The notes under the pieces are model-generated. The model worked only from the letters and a program-made list of their open reading frames with translations. It was not told where the DNA came from and did not search any database. Shown piece by piece: positions 1 to 8,178 of a DNA stretch of 64,000 bases (positions are counted from its first letter, which is position 1; each line of letters opens with the position of its first letter). This stretch comes from Pseudosulfitobacter koreensis. GTDB taxonomy: Bacteria; Pseudomonadota; Alphaproteobacteria; Rhodobacterales; Rhodobacteraceae. The DNA lies in assembly GCF_024733015.1 (NCBI RefSeq), contig NZ_JANKJG010000001.1, positions 62,001 through 126,000 on the forward strand. Reading direction: 5' to 3'. The translations under genes were made by a program, and so were the position numbers.

Positions 1-108
1 TGGATGCAGGGGTTCGGTCAATTCGAACCGGTCAATCTTGACGCATTCGAGCGGTTTCTGGCGTCGGAACTGGACAATGATGCCCAGCCCGACACCCAGG
101 AACGCTAG
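1..108 (+). CDS. C-terminal end of an unidentified protein (partial)
   Basis: An open frame runs in from the left edge and gives the last 35 residues of a protein that ends in TAG. The tail is acidic and polar and has no membrane segment or recognisable motif, so I cannot name it. It is followed after only four bases by a gene on the opposite strand, so the two converge. Frame continuity and typical GC-rich third positions are the only support. Confidence 0.55.
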   Translation, partial: WMQGFGQFEPVNLDAFERFLASELDNDAQPDTQER

Positions 109-112
109 GGGT

Positions 113-187
113 TTAGACCAGACCTGCCAGTGACAGGATGACCAAGACGACGACGATGACGCCGATGATATAGAATACGTTACGCAT
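113..187 (-). CDS. 24-residue single-span membrane protein
   Basis: This short minus-strand frame encodes 24 residues. It begins MRNVFYIIGVI and is then almost entirely Ile, Val and Leu, ending SLAGLV, which makes one hydrophobic span after a short positively charged start. A good ribosome binding site (AAAGGA) lies about seven bases before the ATG. From memory, very similar mini-proteins that begin MRNV are common in Rhodobacterales and have no known function. It is too short for normal ORF callers. The role is unknown, and insertion in the inner membrane is the only prediction I would make. Confidence 0.6.
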   Translation of the reverse strand: MRNVFYIIGVIVVVLVILSLAGLV

Positions 188-262
188 GACAGGTCCTTTG
201 TTTATTCAAATTGTGCAATGGTAACGCCGCACTTCGAACAAAGGTTCCGCTCACGGCCTGTC

Positions 263-1162
263 TCAGGCCGCGCCGTCATCCCGCAACAACAGGTAGAGCG
301 CCAGTATCGTCAGCGCGACCCCGATCAGGATCATCCCGCCCGGCGCGCCGTTGCCCAGCATGATCTCCCAGACGATCACCCACGACGGCGTGAGATATGT
401 ATAGGCCATGACCTTGGCCGAGGGCAGCCGCAGCGTCGCGAATTGCAGCAGCACGAAGGTCGAGGCACTGGCGAAGATGGCGATGTAGACCAGCGTGATC
501 CAGACAATCGCGGGCAGGTTCAGCCAATCGGTCGCGCGGATATCGGACCAGCCGTAGACGACCAGCAGCAGACAGCCCGCGATCAACGTGCCCAGCGTGA
601 ACACCACCGCAGGCTCGCCCCGGTTCAGCTTGCGCACCATCGGCGTATAAAGCGCATGGGACACGCAGCCGACGAAATAGATCGCCTCGCCCCGCCCGAT
701 CTCGAACGCGGCCAGTGCCGCCAGATCGGCGCGAAAGATCACCCAGACCGCCCCCGCAGCTCCGATGGCCAGCGCCAGCGCCATGCGCGGCGTCGTGATC
801 TGTCGCAACACCAGCCAGCCGAAACCGGCAGCCAGGATCGGGGTCAGCGTGAACACCGCCGCCGCGCTGACCGCAGGCGCGGTTTTCAGCCCCTCGAACA
901 TCAGCACGAAATAGACGCTGAAGAGCGCCCCCAGCACCAGATAGCGCCAGGGCGCCTGCCAGTGCACTGCCCGCGCCTTGCCCGTGGCTGCGACGATCGC
1001 CCCGATCACGACCGCCGCCAGCGCGAAACGCGCGGCGTTCAGCGCCGCGGGATCAATGGCATTGGCCGCCTGCGACCCCAGCGAGAACGACCCCGCCACG
1101 AGCGCGGAAAAGGTCAGCATCGCCAGATGGCCCTGCACGCCCTCCGGCAGCCTGGACATCAT
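263..1162 (-). CDS. DMT-superfamily (EamA) transporter
   Basis: The protein has 299 residues and about ten hydrophobic segments arranged as two similar halves, as in EamA/RhaT drug-metabolite exporters. The second half contains an AYTYLTPSWVIVWE stretch typical of the family's ninth span. I start it at the ATG that overlaps the stop of the upstream LysR gene (ATGA, 1159-1162). A longer frame exists upstream but it runs inside the regulator gene. Translational coupling to the LysR gene suggests that the regulator controls export of its own effector. The substrate cannot be read from the sequence. Export of amino acids, metabolites or drugs is typical of the family. Confidence 0.85.
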   Translation of the reverse strand: MMSRLPEGVQGHLAMLTFSALVAGSFSLGSQAANAIDPAALNAARFALAAVVIGAIVAATGKARAVHWQAPWRYLVLGALFSVYFVLMFEGLKTAPAVSAAAVFTLTPILAAGFGWLVLRQITTPRMALALAIGAAGAVWVIFRADLAALAAFEIGRGEAIYFVGCVSHALYTPMVRKLNRGEPAVVFTLGTLIAGCLLLVVYGWSDIRATDWLNLPAIVWITLVYIAIFASASTFVLLQFATLRLPSAKVMAYTYLTPSWVIVWEIMLGNGAPGGMILIGVALTILALYLLLRDDGAA

Positions 1163-2037
1163 ACGTCCCAATCCTTCGCCGCGTCCTTGAGAAAGGTCAG
1201 AAACGCCTGAACCTTGGTGGTGCGGTGCAGATCGACATGGGTGACCAGCCACAAAGGCGCTGACCATTCCTCGTCATGCGGAAAGACCTCGATCAGATCG
1301 GGGTTGGCCCGCGCCTCCAGCACGGAGGCAAAGCCGATGCCCGCACCGTTCAGGATGGCCTGTTCGATCGCGCGGTCTTCCTCGCTGCGGAAACTGAACA
1401 CCACGTCGGGCACCTTGTCGCGCAGCCACTTGTTGAACGGCGCACGGCTTTGATCGTTGTTGGTGCCGACGAACCTGTGGCCGCTGCACTCCGCCCAGCT
1501 TTCAGGCAGGCCGCGCTCCTCGGCATAGCGCCGCGCGGCAAAGAGGCCCATCCGCTGACGCGCGAGGCTTTGCACCACGTTGTCGGGCTGTGCCGGCGGC
1601 GACCCCGCGCGGATCGCCACATGCGCCTCGCCGTATTCCAGACGGAACAGGCGGGTGCCGGTCAGATAGCGGATCACCACATCGGGATTCTCACGCTGGA
1701 ACTGGGTCAGGATCGGCACCATGCGCGGCACCAGCGAAGTCAGCGAGGTCACCACCAGATCGCCCGACACATCCGTGCCGCGCCCCTTGATCCGGCCGAC
1801 CAGCTGGCTGAACTGGTCATCGGTCGCCTTGGCCACGCGCAGCAGATCCTCGCCCGCTTCGGTCGCAGTATAGCCGCGCGCGTGACGCTGAAACAGCTTG
1901 ACGCCCAGCCGTGCTTCCAACGCGTCAACGTGGCGGATCACCGTGGCGTGGTGCACGCCCAGAACGTCCGCCGCACCGCTGACGGTGCCCATGCGCGCGA
2001 CCTGATAGGCGGTCTTGATTTCGTCCCAATTGTCCAT
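1159..2037 (-). CDS. LysR-family transcriptional regulator
   Basis: The protein has 292 residues. Its N-terminal winged helix-turn-helix covers about residues 5-65, including GAADVLGVHHATVIRHVDAL. The rest is the usual LysR effector-binding domain (about 90-290). The chosen start, MDNWDEIK, gives the standard LysR length; the open frame extends further upstream but loses similarity. It is co-transcribed with the downstream EamA exporter (ATGA overlap) and lies divergent to the azoreductase gene, 124 bp away. By LysR convention it probably controls one or both neighbours. Confidence 0.85.
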   Translation of the reverse strand: MDNWDEIKTAYQVARMGTVSGAADVLGVHHATVIRHVDALEARLGVKLFQRHARGYTATEAGEDLLRVAKATDDQFSQLVGRIKGRGTDVSGDLVVTSLTSLVPRMVPILTQFQRENPDVVIRYLTGTRLFRLEYGEAHVAIRAGSPPAQPDNVVQSLARQRMGLFAARRYAEERGLPESWAECSGHRFVGTNNDQSRAPFNKWLRDKVPDVVFSFRSEEDRAIEQAILNGAGIGFASVLEARANPDLIEVFPHDEEWSAPLWLVTHVDLHRTTKVQAFLTFLKDAAKDWDV

Positions 2038-2161
2038 CTGGCGAAGTCCAGTTCTTAAGTGTGCGATTTTCAACAGTTGCTGTGAGTTCTGGCCAATTGC
2101 GTGTGTTTTTACAATTCCTATTTTGGGATGCAGAATTACCTCCTCCTGAAAGGACCTGAAA
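2038..2161. promoter_or_regulatory. divergent promoter region between LysR and azoR
   Basis: This 124-bp AT-richer gap separates two diverging genes. On the plus strand a TACAAT hexamer (2110-2115) could serve as the -10 of azoR, and a Shine-Dalgarno-like GAAAGGA stands just before its ATG. LysR proteins usually bind such gaps at T-N11-A palindromes; I do not see one clear enough to place. Confidence 0.4.
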
Positions 2162-2740
2162 ATGGCCAAATCCATTCTGCACATTGATGCCTCCGCCCGC
2201 CGCGCCACATCCGTCACCCGCGATCTCAGCCAGGACGTCGTCGCCCGGCTCGATGGCGATGTCGTCACCCGCGATCTGTTCGACGCCCTGCCCCACATCG
2301 ACGAAAGCTGGATCGGCGCCAACTTCACGCCCGAGGCAGACCGCAACGACGCGCAAAAAGAGCTGCTTGCGCTGTCCGACACGCTGATCGCGGAAGTCAA
2401 AGCCGCCGACGTGCTGGTCATCGGCGTACCAGTCTACAACTTCGGCATTCCCACCAACCTCAAGGCATGGGTCGACATGATCTGCCGCGCAGGCATCACG
2501 TTCCGCTATACCGAAGCTGGCCCGGAAGGGCTGCTGACAGGCAAACGCGCAATCCTGGTCGCGGCCACCGGCGGCACACCCGTCGGCTCCGAGATTGATT
2601 TTGCCACCAACTACATGCGGCACATCCTGGGCTTTATCGGCATCACCGATGTGCAGATCGTCGCCGCCGACCGCCTGTCGGTCGACGCCGAAGGCTCGAT
2701 TGCCGAAGCCAAGGCGCAGGTTGCCAAACTGGCTGCCTGA
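2162..2740 (+). CDS. azoR: FMN-dependent NADH-azoreductase
   Basis: The protein has 192 residues and a flavodoxin-like fold. The N-terminus MAKSILHIDASARR forms the FMN phosphate loop, and GVPVYNFGIPTNLKAWVD (about residues 90-107) is the hallmark of the AzoR/AcpD family. Length matches E. coli AzoR (201). The enzyme reduces azo dyes and quinones with NADH in the cytoplasm and is generally seen as a quinone-stress protein. The gene is monocistronic and divergent from a LysR regulator, a frequent arrangement for quinone or electrophile sensing. Confidence 0.9.
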   Translation: MAKSILHIDASARRATSVTRDLSQDVVARLDGDVVTRDLFDALPHIDESWIGANFTPEADRNDAQKELLALSDTLIAEVKAADVLVIGVPVYNFGIPTNLKAWVDMICRAGITFRYTEAGPEGLLTGKRAILVAATGGTPVGSEIDFATNYMRHILGFIGITDVQIVAADRLSVDAEGSIAEAKAQVAKLAA

Positions 2741-2988
2741 TCCTTCAGGGTCCGGCGCAAGCCGGGCCAAGGTGCGCTGCGGTGGCCCGAGTGTTGACTC
2801 GCGCGCCGCAGCGCCGTAAACGCGCCCCAACACTCCGGGAGCTTTGGCCTTCCGGTCCCTGATCAATCAGGGATCGCCCTCCGTCAGCGCGTTGCGCCCA
2901 CGGGGGCGCTCTTGGTTTGAACTTGGGAAATCCTTCACCGCTTCCTACATAAGGGGGCAGATCGCAACGGGCACGAAAGGCGCTTGGC

Positions 2989-4494
2989 ATGTTTGAAAAT
3001 CTATCCGAACGGCTTGGCGGGGTCTTTGACCGGCTGACCAAACAGGGTTCGCTCTCCGACGAGGACGTGAAAACCGCCCTGCGCGAAGTGCGCGTCGCCC
3101 TGCTCGAGGCCGACGTCTCGCTGCCCGTGGCGCGCGATTTCGTCAACAAGGTACAGGAAAAGGCCACGGGCCAGGCGGTGACCAAGTCAATCACCCCCGG
3201 CCAGCAAGTCGTCAAGATCGTGCACGACGCGCTGATCGACACCCTGACCGGCGAAGGCGAGCCCGGTGCGCTGAAAATCGACAACGCGCCCGCGCCGATC
3301 CTGATGGTCGGCTTGCAGGGTGGCGGTAAAACCACCACGACCGCCAAGCTCGCCAAGCGTCTGAAAGACCGCGAGGGCAAGCGGGTGCTGATGGCCTCGC
3401 TCGACGTCAACCGCCCCGCGGCGATGGAACAGCTTGCGATCCTGGGCAAGCAGATCGGTGTCGACACCCTGCCCATCGTCAAGGGCGAAGACCCCCTCGC
3501 CATCGCCAGACGCGCCAAGACGCAAGCCAGCATGGGCGGCTATGACGTCTACATGCTGGACACGGCGGGGCGTCTGTCGATCGACGAAGAACTGATGCAA
3601 CAGGTCGAGGCGGTGCGCAACGTCACCAACCCGCGCGAAACGCTGCTGGTCGTCGACGGTCTGACCGGTCAGGACGCCGTGCACACCGCGCAGAACTTTG
3701 ACGACCGTATCGGGATCACCGGCGTTGTGCTGACCCGGATGGACGGCGACGGACGCGGCGGTGCTGCCCTGTCGATGCGGGCCGTGACCGGCAAGCCGAT
3801 CAAGTTCGTGGGCCTTGGCGAAAAGATGGACGCGCTCGAGACATTCGAGCCCGAACGCATCGCGGGCCGTATCCTGGGCATGGGCGATATCGTTGCCCTG
3901 GTCGAAAAGGCGCAGGAAACCATCGAGGCCGAACAGGCCGAAAAAATGATGAAGCGCATGGCCAAGGGTCAGTTCAACATGAACGACCTGCGCATGCAGC
4001 TGGAACAGATGATCAAGATGGGCGGCATGCAGGGCATGATGGGCATGATGCCCGGCATGGGCAAGATGGCCAAACAGGTCGAGGCCTCGGGCTTTGACGA
4101 CAAGATCCTCAAGCAGCAGATCGCGCTGATCCAGTCGATGACCAAGAAAGAGCGCGCCGCGCCGCAGATCCTGCAGGCCAGCCGCAAGAAGCGCATCGCG
4201 CGCGGTGCGGGTCTGGAAGTGTCCGAGCTGAACAAGCTCTTGAAGATGCACCGCCAGATGTCCGACATGATGAAGAAAATGGGCAAGATGGGCAAAGGCG
4301 GCATGCTGAAACAGGCCATGAAGGGCATGTTCGGCAAAGGCGGCCCCAGCCCCGAAGACATGGCCGCAGGCATGGACCCCAAGGCACTGGAAGCCGCCGC
4401 CAAGCAGATGGGCGGCATGGGCGGCCAGAATCCCTTTGGCGGTGGCGGCATGGGCCTGCCCTCGGGCCTCTCCGGTTTCGGGAAGAAGAAATGA
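2989..4494 (+). CDS. ffh: signal recognition particle protein Ffh (SRP54)
   Basis: The protein has 501 residues: the helical N domain, then the G domain with P-loop GLQGGGKT (108-115), DTAGR (191-195) and TRMDGDGRGG (249-258), then a methionine-rich M domain from about 320. With the 4.5S RNA found at about 63 kb in this same window it binds signal sequences on ribosomes and delivers them to FtsY. The C-terminal tail is Gly/Met/Lys rich. It heads a tight operon: its TGA overlaps the ATG of the next gene (ATGA), followed by a chorismate mutase and rpsP. The ffh-rpsP link is conserved widely in bacteria. Confidence 0.97.
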   Translation: MFENLSERLGGVFDRLTKQGSLSDEDVKTALREVRVALLEADVSLPVARDFVNKVQEKATGQAVTKSITPGQQVVKIVHDALIDTLTGEGEPGALKIDNAPAPILMVGLQGGGKTTTTAKLAKRLKDREGKRVLMASLDVNRPAAMEQLAILGKQIGVDTLPIVKGEDPLAIARRAKTQASMGGYDVYMLDTAGRLSIDEELMQQVEAVRNVTNPRETLLVVDGLTGQDAVHTAQNFDDRIGITGVVLTRMDGDGRGGAALSMRAVTGKPIKFVGLGEKMDALETFEPERIAGRILGMGDIVALVEKAQETIEAEQAEKMMKRMAKGQFNMNDLRMQLEQMIKMGGMQGMMGMMPGMGKMAKQVEASGFDDKILKQQIALIQSMTKKERAAPQILQASRKKRIARGAGLEVSELNKLLKMHRQMSDMMKKMGKMGKGGMLKQAMKGMFGKGGPSPEDMAAGMDPKALEAAAKQMGGMGGQNPFGGGGMGLPSGLSGFGKKK

Positions 4495-5021
4495 CCGACG
4501 CAACCCCGCATATCCCCACGCTGACGACCGAACGGCTGATCCTGCGCGCGCCTTCGCCGCGGGACGTGCCTGCCTTTGCCGCGTTCTATGCGTCGGACGC
4601 CTCGCGGTTCGTGGGCGGCCCGATGACCGAAGCGGAAACATGGCGCTATCTCTGTCAGGTGCTGGGACACTGGGCCATGCGCGGCTATGGGCGTTGGATC
4701 GTGACGACACGCGACGACGACACCGCCATCGGCCTTGTCGGCCTGCACAACCCGCTTGATTGGCCCGAAGCCGAAGTCGGCTGGTACATCTGGTCGGGCA
4801 ACGGCAAGGGCTACGCCGCAGAAGCAGGCCGCGCCGCACGCGCGCACGCCTATGAAACGCTCGACTGGACCACCGTGGTCAGCATGATCGCGGCCGGGAA
4901 CGACGCCTCCGTGCGCGTCGCCGCCGCTCTGGGGGCCACGCGGCAGGATGATTATCACCATCCCGTCTATGGCGCGATGGGGGTGTACCGTCACCCCGGA
5001 CCACAGGAGATCGCCGCATGA
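4491..5021 (+). CDS. GNAT-family N-acetyltransferase (RimJ/RimL type)
   Basis: The protein has 176 residues and opens with LTTERLILRAPSPRD, the classic first strand and helix of the RimJ/RimL-like GNAT group. An acetyl-CoA loop around GNGKGYAAEAGRAA (about 102-115) and the NDASVRVAAALGA helix near 145 complete the fold. Acceptor substrate is unknown; relatives acetylate ribosomal protein N-termini or small amines. It is translationally coupled on both sides by ATGA overlaps with ffh and the chorismate mutase gene, so it belongs to the ffh-rpsP operon. Confidence 0.88.
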   Translation: MTDATPHIPTLTTERLILRAPSPRDVPAFAAFYASDASRFVGGPMTEAETWRYLCQVLGHWAMRGYGRWIVTTRDDDTAIGLVGLHNPLDWPEAEVGWYIWSGNGKGYAAEAGRAARAHAYETLDWTTVVSMIAAGNDASVRVAAALGATRQDDYHHPVYGAMGVYRHPGPQEIAA

Positions 5022-5314
5022 CCGACACCGTGAAACGCGCCGCCGAGCTGCTGAAAGGCCACCGCGCCAGCATCGACCGGCTGGACGCCATCCTTGTCTA
5101 TACCTTGGGCGAGCGGTTCAAACACACCCAGGCTGTGGGGAAACTCAAAGCCGAACACGACCTTCCCCCGTCCGATCCTGCACGCGAAGCCGCGCAGATC
5201 GCACGTCTTGAAGATTTGGCGAAAGAGGCCGACCTCGACCCCGAATTCGCCAAGAAGTTCCTGAACTTCATCATCGCTGAAGTCATTCAGCACCACAAAC
5301 AGCACCAGACCTGA
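5018..5314 (+). CDS. chorismate mutase (AroQ type)
   Basis: This 98-residue all-helical protein matches monofunctional AroQ chorismate mutases. It has the first helix RASIDRLDAILVYTLGERFKHTQAVGKLK with the expected Arg and Lys active-site residues in pieces (R16, K43 region), and a C-terminal helix FLNFIIAEVIQHH. It converts chorismate to prephenate for Phe and Tyr synthesis; the prephenate dehydratase gene lies at 57.4 kb in this window. It overlaps the acetyltransferase stop by four bases. Being embedded in a translation operon rather than with aro genes is typical of Rhodobacterales. Confidence 0.88.
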   Translation: MTDTVKRAAELLKGHRASIDRLDAILVYTLGERFKHTQAVGKLKAEHDLPPSDPAREAAQIARLEDLAKEADLDPEFAKKFLNFIIAEVIQHHKQHQT

Positions 5315-5360
5315 AACGGGGTCACACCCCGTCAAAGCCATCAATTAGGAGATACCAACC

Positions 5361-5750
5361 ATGGCCATGAAAATTCGTCTCGCCCGCGGCGGTTCCAAGA
5401 AACGCCCCTTCTACCGTATCGTCGCTGCCGACAGCCGCATGCCGCGCGATGGCCGTTTCATCGAGAAACTGGGCACATACAACCCGCTGCTGGCCAAAGA
5501 CAGCGAAGACCGCGTGAAGATGGACGTCGAGCGCATCCAGCACTGGATCGCACAGGGCGCACAGCCCACCGACCGTGTCGCGCGCATGCTGGAAGCCGCC
5601 GGCGTGACACCCAAAACCGAGCGTAACAACCCCAACAAGGGCACACCCGGCAAGAAAGCCCAGGCGCGCGTCGAAGAGAAAGCTGCCAAGAAAGCAGCGA
5701 TCGAAGAAGCGGCCAACGCACCGAAAGAGGAAGCTGCCGCAGAGGAATAA
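5361..5750 (+). CDS. rpsP: 30S ribosomal protein S16
   Basis: The protein has 129 residues. The first 80 match S16 ([16 protein letters not shown], then [20 protein letters not shown]). The remaining roughly 45 residues are an Ala/Lys/Glu-rich tail, common in alphaproteobacterial S16. It is a component of the small ribosomal subunit needed for 30S assembly. A good ribosome binding site (TTAGGAGA) precedes the ATG. It is the last gene of the ffh operon and is followed by a strong intrinsic terminator. Confidence 0.97.
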   Translation: MAMKIRLARGGSKKRPFYRIVAADSRMPRDGRFIEKLGTYNPLLAKDSEDRVKMDVERIQHWIAQGAQPTDRVARMLEAAGVTPKTERNNPNKGTPGKKAQARVEEKAAKKAAIEEAANAPKEEAAAEE

Positions 5751-5772
5751 CTCTGGCGACCGCATGTTTCGG

Positions 5773-5806
5773 GGCCCGTTCCACGCAGGTGGGGCGGGCC
5801 TTTTTT
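5773..5806 (+). terminator. rho-independent terminator after rpsP
   Basis: GGCCCGTTCC at 5773-5782 pairs with GGGGCGGGCC at 5791-5800 (ten pairs including two G-U), leaving an eight-base loop, and is followed directly by six T residues. It closes the ffh-rpsP operon. Confidence 0.9.
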
Positions 5807-6230
5807 GTGTGGCGTCGGACGTGTGCGAATGTCAGTTGCCGGGCAAAACCCACTTTTGTGAGAGATAGCTGACCCAAGGTGCGGCGCTGCGTCCGTTGGG
5901 CGGGGGGCCGACCGGCTGCTTTGAGCTCTTACCGTCTGCCACCGCGCGGAATCAAGGCCGCAGGCCGCCGCGCAACGCCGGGCCGTCCGCCGACACGGCG
6001 ATTTGGTTTCTGTTGCGCGTGACGGATAGCTGGGATGTGCTTGGCTGCCATAAAGTGCCAGTCACAGAGGTCTGATCGCCGCACCACGGCCCGTCGATGC
6101 GCGACTTTACGCAAGTCCGGTTTGGATCAGAAATGCATGGCACTGTGCCAGCTTCGCTTGGCACGGATCAACAACACGACTTAGAAAGTCTGTCGCGTGG
6201 AGTCGGATACGCACGACGTTCAAGAATGGC
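5807..6230. other. 424-bp gap without a recognisable gene
   Basis: The stretch between the rpsP terminator and the sodium channel stop holds only short, low-quality frames on both strands, none with a convincing start signal. A small hairpin (GTGCCA at 6145-6150 with TGGCAC at 6159-6164) is visible, without a T tract. The text around 5860-5935 looks to me like intergenic sequence I have seen in other Roseobacter genomes, possibly a decayed repeat, but I cannot prove this from one copy. Confidence 0.4.
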
Positions 6231-7046
6231 TCAATCCTTGCGCGTCTCGTTCTGCGCCTTGATCAGGTTTTCCAGCTCAAGCAGACGGTGCAGCACCTCG
6301 TCGCGGTAGGTGTCGGTCTTTTCGTTGGATTCCTCGTTGTGCGCGTCCTGCATCGAATTCACGATCAGACCCACCAGCAGGTTCACCACCGCAAAGGTCG
6401 TGACCATGATGAACGGAATGAAGAACGTCCACGCATAGGGGTAAACCTCCATCACCGGGCGCACGATGCCCATCGACCAGCTTTCCAGCGTCATGATCTG
6501 GAACAGCGAATAGCCCGACCGCGCCAATGTGCCGAACCAGTCGGGAAAGGCCGCGCCAAAAAGCTTGGTCGCCATCACCGCGCCGATGTAGAAGATCACG
6601 CCCATCAGCAAAAACACCGACCCCACACCCGGCAGCGCGTTGACCAGGCCGTCAACCACGCGCCGCAGGGACGGCGCGACCGAAATGACCCTGAGCAGCC
6701 GCAGGATCCGCATCGCGCGCAGCACGCTGAGGCCTTGGGTCACCGGCACCAGCGAGACCGCGACGATCACGAAATCGAACATGCTCCAGCCGCTCTTGAA
6801 GAACGCCAGACCGCGCCCGAAAATCTTGAGCGCGATTTCGATCACGAAGATCGCAAGGCAGGCGGTATCCAGCGCCACGATCAGCGGCCCCGCCGCAGCC
6901 ATCGCCTGATCCGAGGTTTCCAGCCCCAGAATGGCAGCGTTGAACAGGATCACCGCCAGAATGAAATTCTGGAACGCCGCGCGCTCGGTGAAGCGGGCGA
7001 CGCGGGTGCGTATGGACTGTCGGGGAAGGGCATTGGACTGATTCAT
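6231..7046 (-). CDS. bacterial voltage-gated sodium channel (NaVBac type)
   Basis: This 271-residue protein has six predicted spans. S4 carries regularly spaced arginines at residues 110, 113, 116 and 119 (VLRAMRILRLLRV). The pore loop has the selectivity filter TLESWSM (186-192), the same as the structurally solved NavAb, and GIVRPVMEVYPYAW follows. The C-terminus (about 248-266) is a predicted coiled coil as in NaVBac tetramers. The start MNQSNALP is chosen because the upstream extension has no homology-like content. It should form a homotetrameric, voltage-gated Na+ channel in the inner membrane. Related channels have been studied from Roseobacter, Silicibacter and Sulfitobacter. The gene is monocistronic. 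Confidence 0.95.
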   Translation of the reverse strand: MNQSNALPRQSIRTRVARFTERAAFQNFILAVILFNAAILGLETSDQAMAAAGPLIVALDTACLAIFVIEIALKIFGRGLAFFKSGWSMFDFVIVAVSLVPVTQGLSVLRAMRILRLLRVISVAPSLRRVVDGLVNALPGVGSVFLLMGVIFYIGAVMATKLFGAAFPDWFGTLARSGYSLFQIMTLESWSMGIVRPVMEVYPYAWTFFIPFIMVTTFAVVNLLVGLIVNSMQDAHNEESNEKTDTYRDEVLHRLLELENLIKAQNETRKD

Positions 7047-7237
7047 AGCGGCACATATCGGATGCGGCCCTGAACAGTGCAAGGGGCCTTGCAGAATGAT
7101 GCCGCAGGAATGACCGGACTGTGCGAAAAGCGGGCAGCCGAGGTTCTCGCCCCGGTCGAATGCGCCTGCTCTGGACAGTCGGTCCGTGCTCGGCGCAATG
7201 TGCCGCTTGTTAATAAGTGCTTCGAGGCCATGCCAGA

Positions 7238-7378
7238 GTGTTCAAACTCTTTCGATTGATTTTCCTGTTGCCGGTCGCTTTCGCCGCCGGTTGGATTTAT
7301 GAAAGCCAGGCCGCCGCGCAACGCTGTACCGATGCGGGTGGCATCATGCGCGACGGGATTTGCAGAGGTGTAAAGTGA
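7238..7378 (+). CDS. 46-residue membrane-anchored Cys-pair protein upstream of rimM
   Basis: A GTG start with a GAGG box ten bases upstream opens a 46-residue frame. It consists of [20 protein letters not shown] (a signal anchor), then ESQAAAQ and a short domain [16 protein letters not shown] with two cysteines. The stop overlaps the GTG of rimM (GTGA, 7375-7378), so it is translationally coupled. I recall similarly built small proteins (hydrophobic start, C-x-DAGG, DG-x-C) beside rimM in other Roseobacters. The function is unknown. The Cys pair could form a periplasmic disulfide. Confidence 0.65.
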   Translation: MFKLFRLIFLLPVAFAAGWIYESQAAAQRCTDAGGIMRDGICRGVK

Positions 7379-7887
7379 GCAAGGATGAACTGGTTTGCGT
7401 GGGCGCCATCAGCGGTGCCTACGGAGTAAAGGGCGAAGTGCGGATCAAATCGTTCTGTGCGGTCCCCGACGACATCGAAACCTACAGCCCGCTGACCGAC
7501 GAGACCGGCAAACGGTCGTTTTCGCTGGCGATCGTCCATTCGGTCAAGAACGGCTTTGTTGTGCGCATCGCCGAAGTCGGGACCAAGGAAGAGGCCGACG
7601 CGCTCAAGGGCGTGACCCTGCACGCGCACCGCGATCAGTTGCCGTCGCTGCCCGATGACGAATATTACCACGCCGATCTGGTCGGCCTGACCGTGGTCGA
7701 CACCGGCGGCACTGAACTGGGCCATGTGAAGTCGGTGCAGAACCACGGTGCGGCGGACCTGCTTGAGGTGGCCTTGCCCGAAAGCAGCGCCACGGTGCTG
7801 CTGCCCTTCACGCTTGATGCCGTGCCGACCGTCGATCTTGCCACGGGGCGTATCGTGGCCGACCCGCCGGAAGGGCTGTGGCCGTGA
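7375..7887 (+). CDS. rimM: ribosome maturation factor RimM
   Basis: The protein has 170 residues with the start motif [21 protein letters not shown] of the RimM barrel and the C-terminal PRC-barrel signature [12 protein letters not shown] (about 102-113) and LLPFT near 143. It binds S19 and the 30S head during 16S rRNA maturation. I choose the GTG at 7375 that overlaps the upstream stop; an in-frame TTG at 7360 would add five residues. Usual bacterial order is rpsP-rimM-trmD; here rpsP is 2 kb away and three genes separate rimM from trmD. Confidence 0.93.
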   Translation: MSKDELVCVGAISGAYGVKGEVRIKSFCAVPDDIETYSPLTDETGKRSFSLAIVHSVKNGFVVRIAEVGTKEEADALKGVTLHAHRDQLPSLPDDEYYHADLVGLTVVDTGGTELGHVKSVQNHGAADLLEVALPESSATVLLPFTLDAVPTVDLATGRIVADPPEGLWP

Positions 7888-7962
7888 TCACGGAACCGCG
7901 AGCGGCTTGGGACGTTTCCATTTCAGAGGGGCGGTTATCGCCCGAATTTGAAAGGGTAAATC

Positions 7963-8124
7963 ATGTTAGAGATTATTCTCATCCTGCTCGTTGTGGCCGC
8001 CGTGGCCAGCCTGTTCGGCTTTGGCCGTCTGTCGGGTGCTGCGTTGACTGGGGCCAAGTTTCTGATCTTCGTCGCACTGGTGGTGTTCCTGCTGGTCATT
8101 CTGGGCATCATCGCCATCGCCTGA
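7963..8124 (+). CDS. small two-span membrane protein, DUF1328/UPF0391-like
   Basis: This 53-residue frame has a strong ribosome binding site (GAAAGGG) six to ten bases before the ATG. Two hydrophobic segments (about 2-18 and 31-53) flank the Gly-rich hinge FGFGRLSGAALTGAK. The layout matches the DUF1328/UPF0391 (YtjA-like) mini membrane proteins, though the central motif departs from the standard one. Function of the family is unknown, with stress-linked expression in some species. It sits 75 bp after rimM and before the sulfotransferase-like pair. Confidence 0.7.
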   Translation: MLEIILILLVVAAVASLFGFGRLSGAALTGAKFLIFVALVVFLLVILGIIAIA

Positions 8125-8178
8125 CCGACCCCGATGGTAAGACCCTGATCGCGCATGGCGGCTGACAGAAAGCCCGCC

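Noticed and set aside
3187-4839. 550-codon open frame antisense to ffh
   Set aside because: It is a GC-rich shadow of ffh: low-complexity His/Leu/Arg composition, no domain, no ribosome binding site.
5952-6164. 70-codon minus-strand frame in the rpsP-channel gap
   Set aside because: There is no start signal and overlapping alternative frames are equally open; I treat the region as non-coding.
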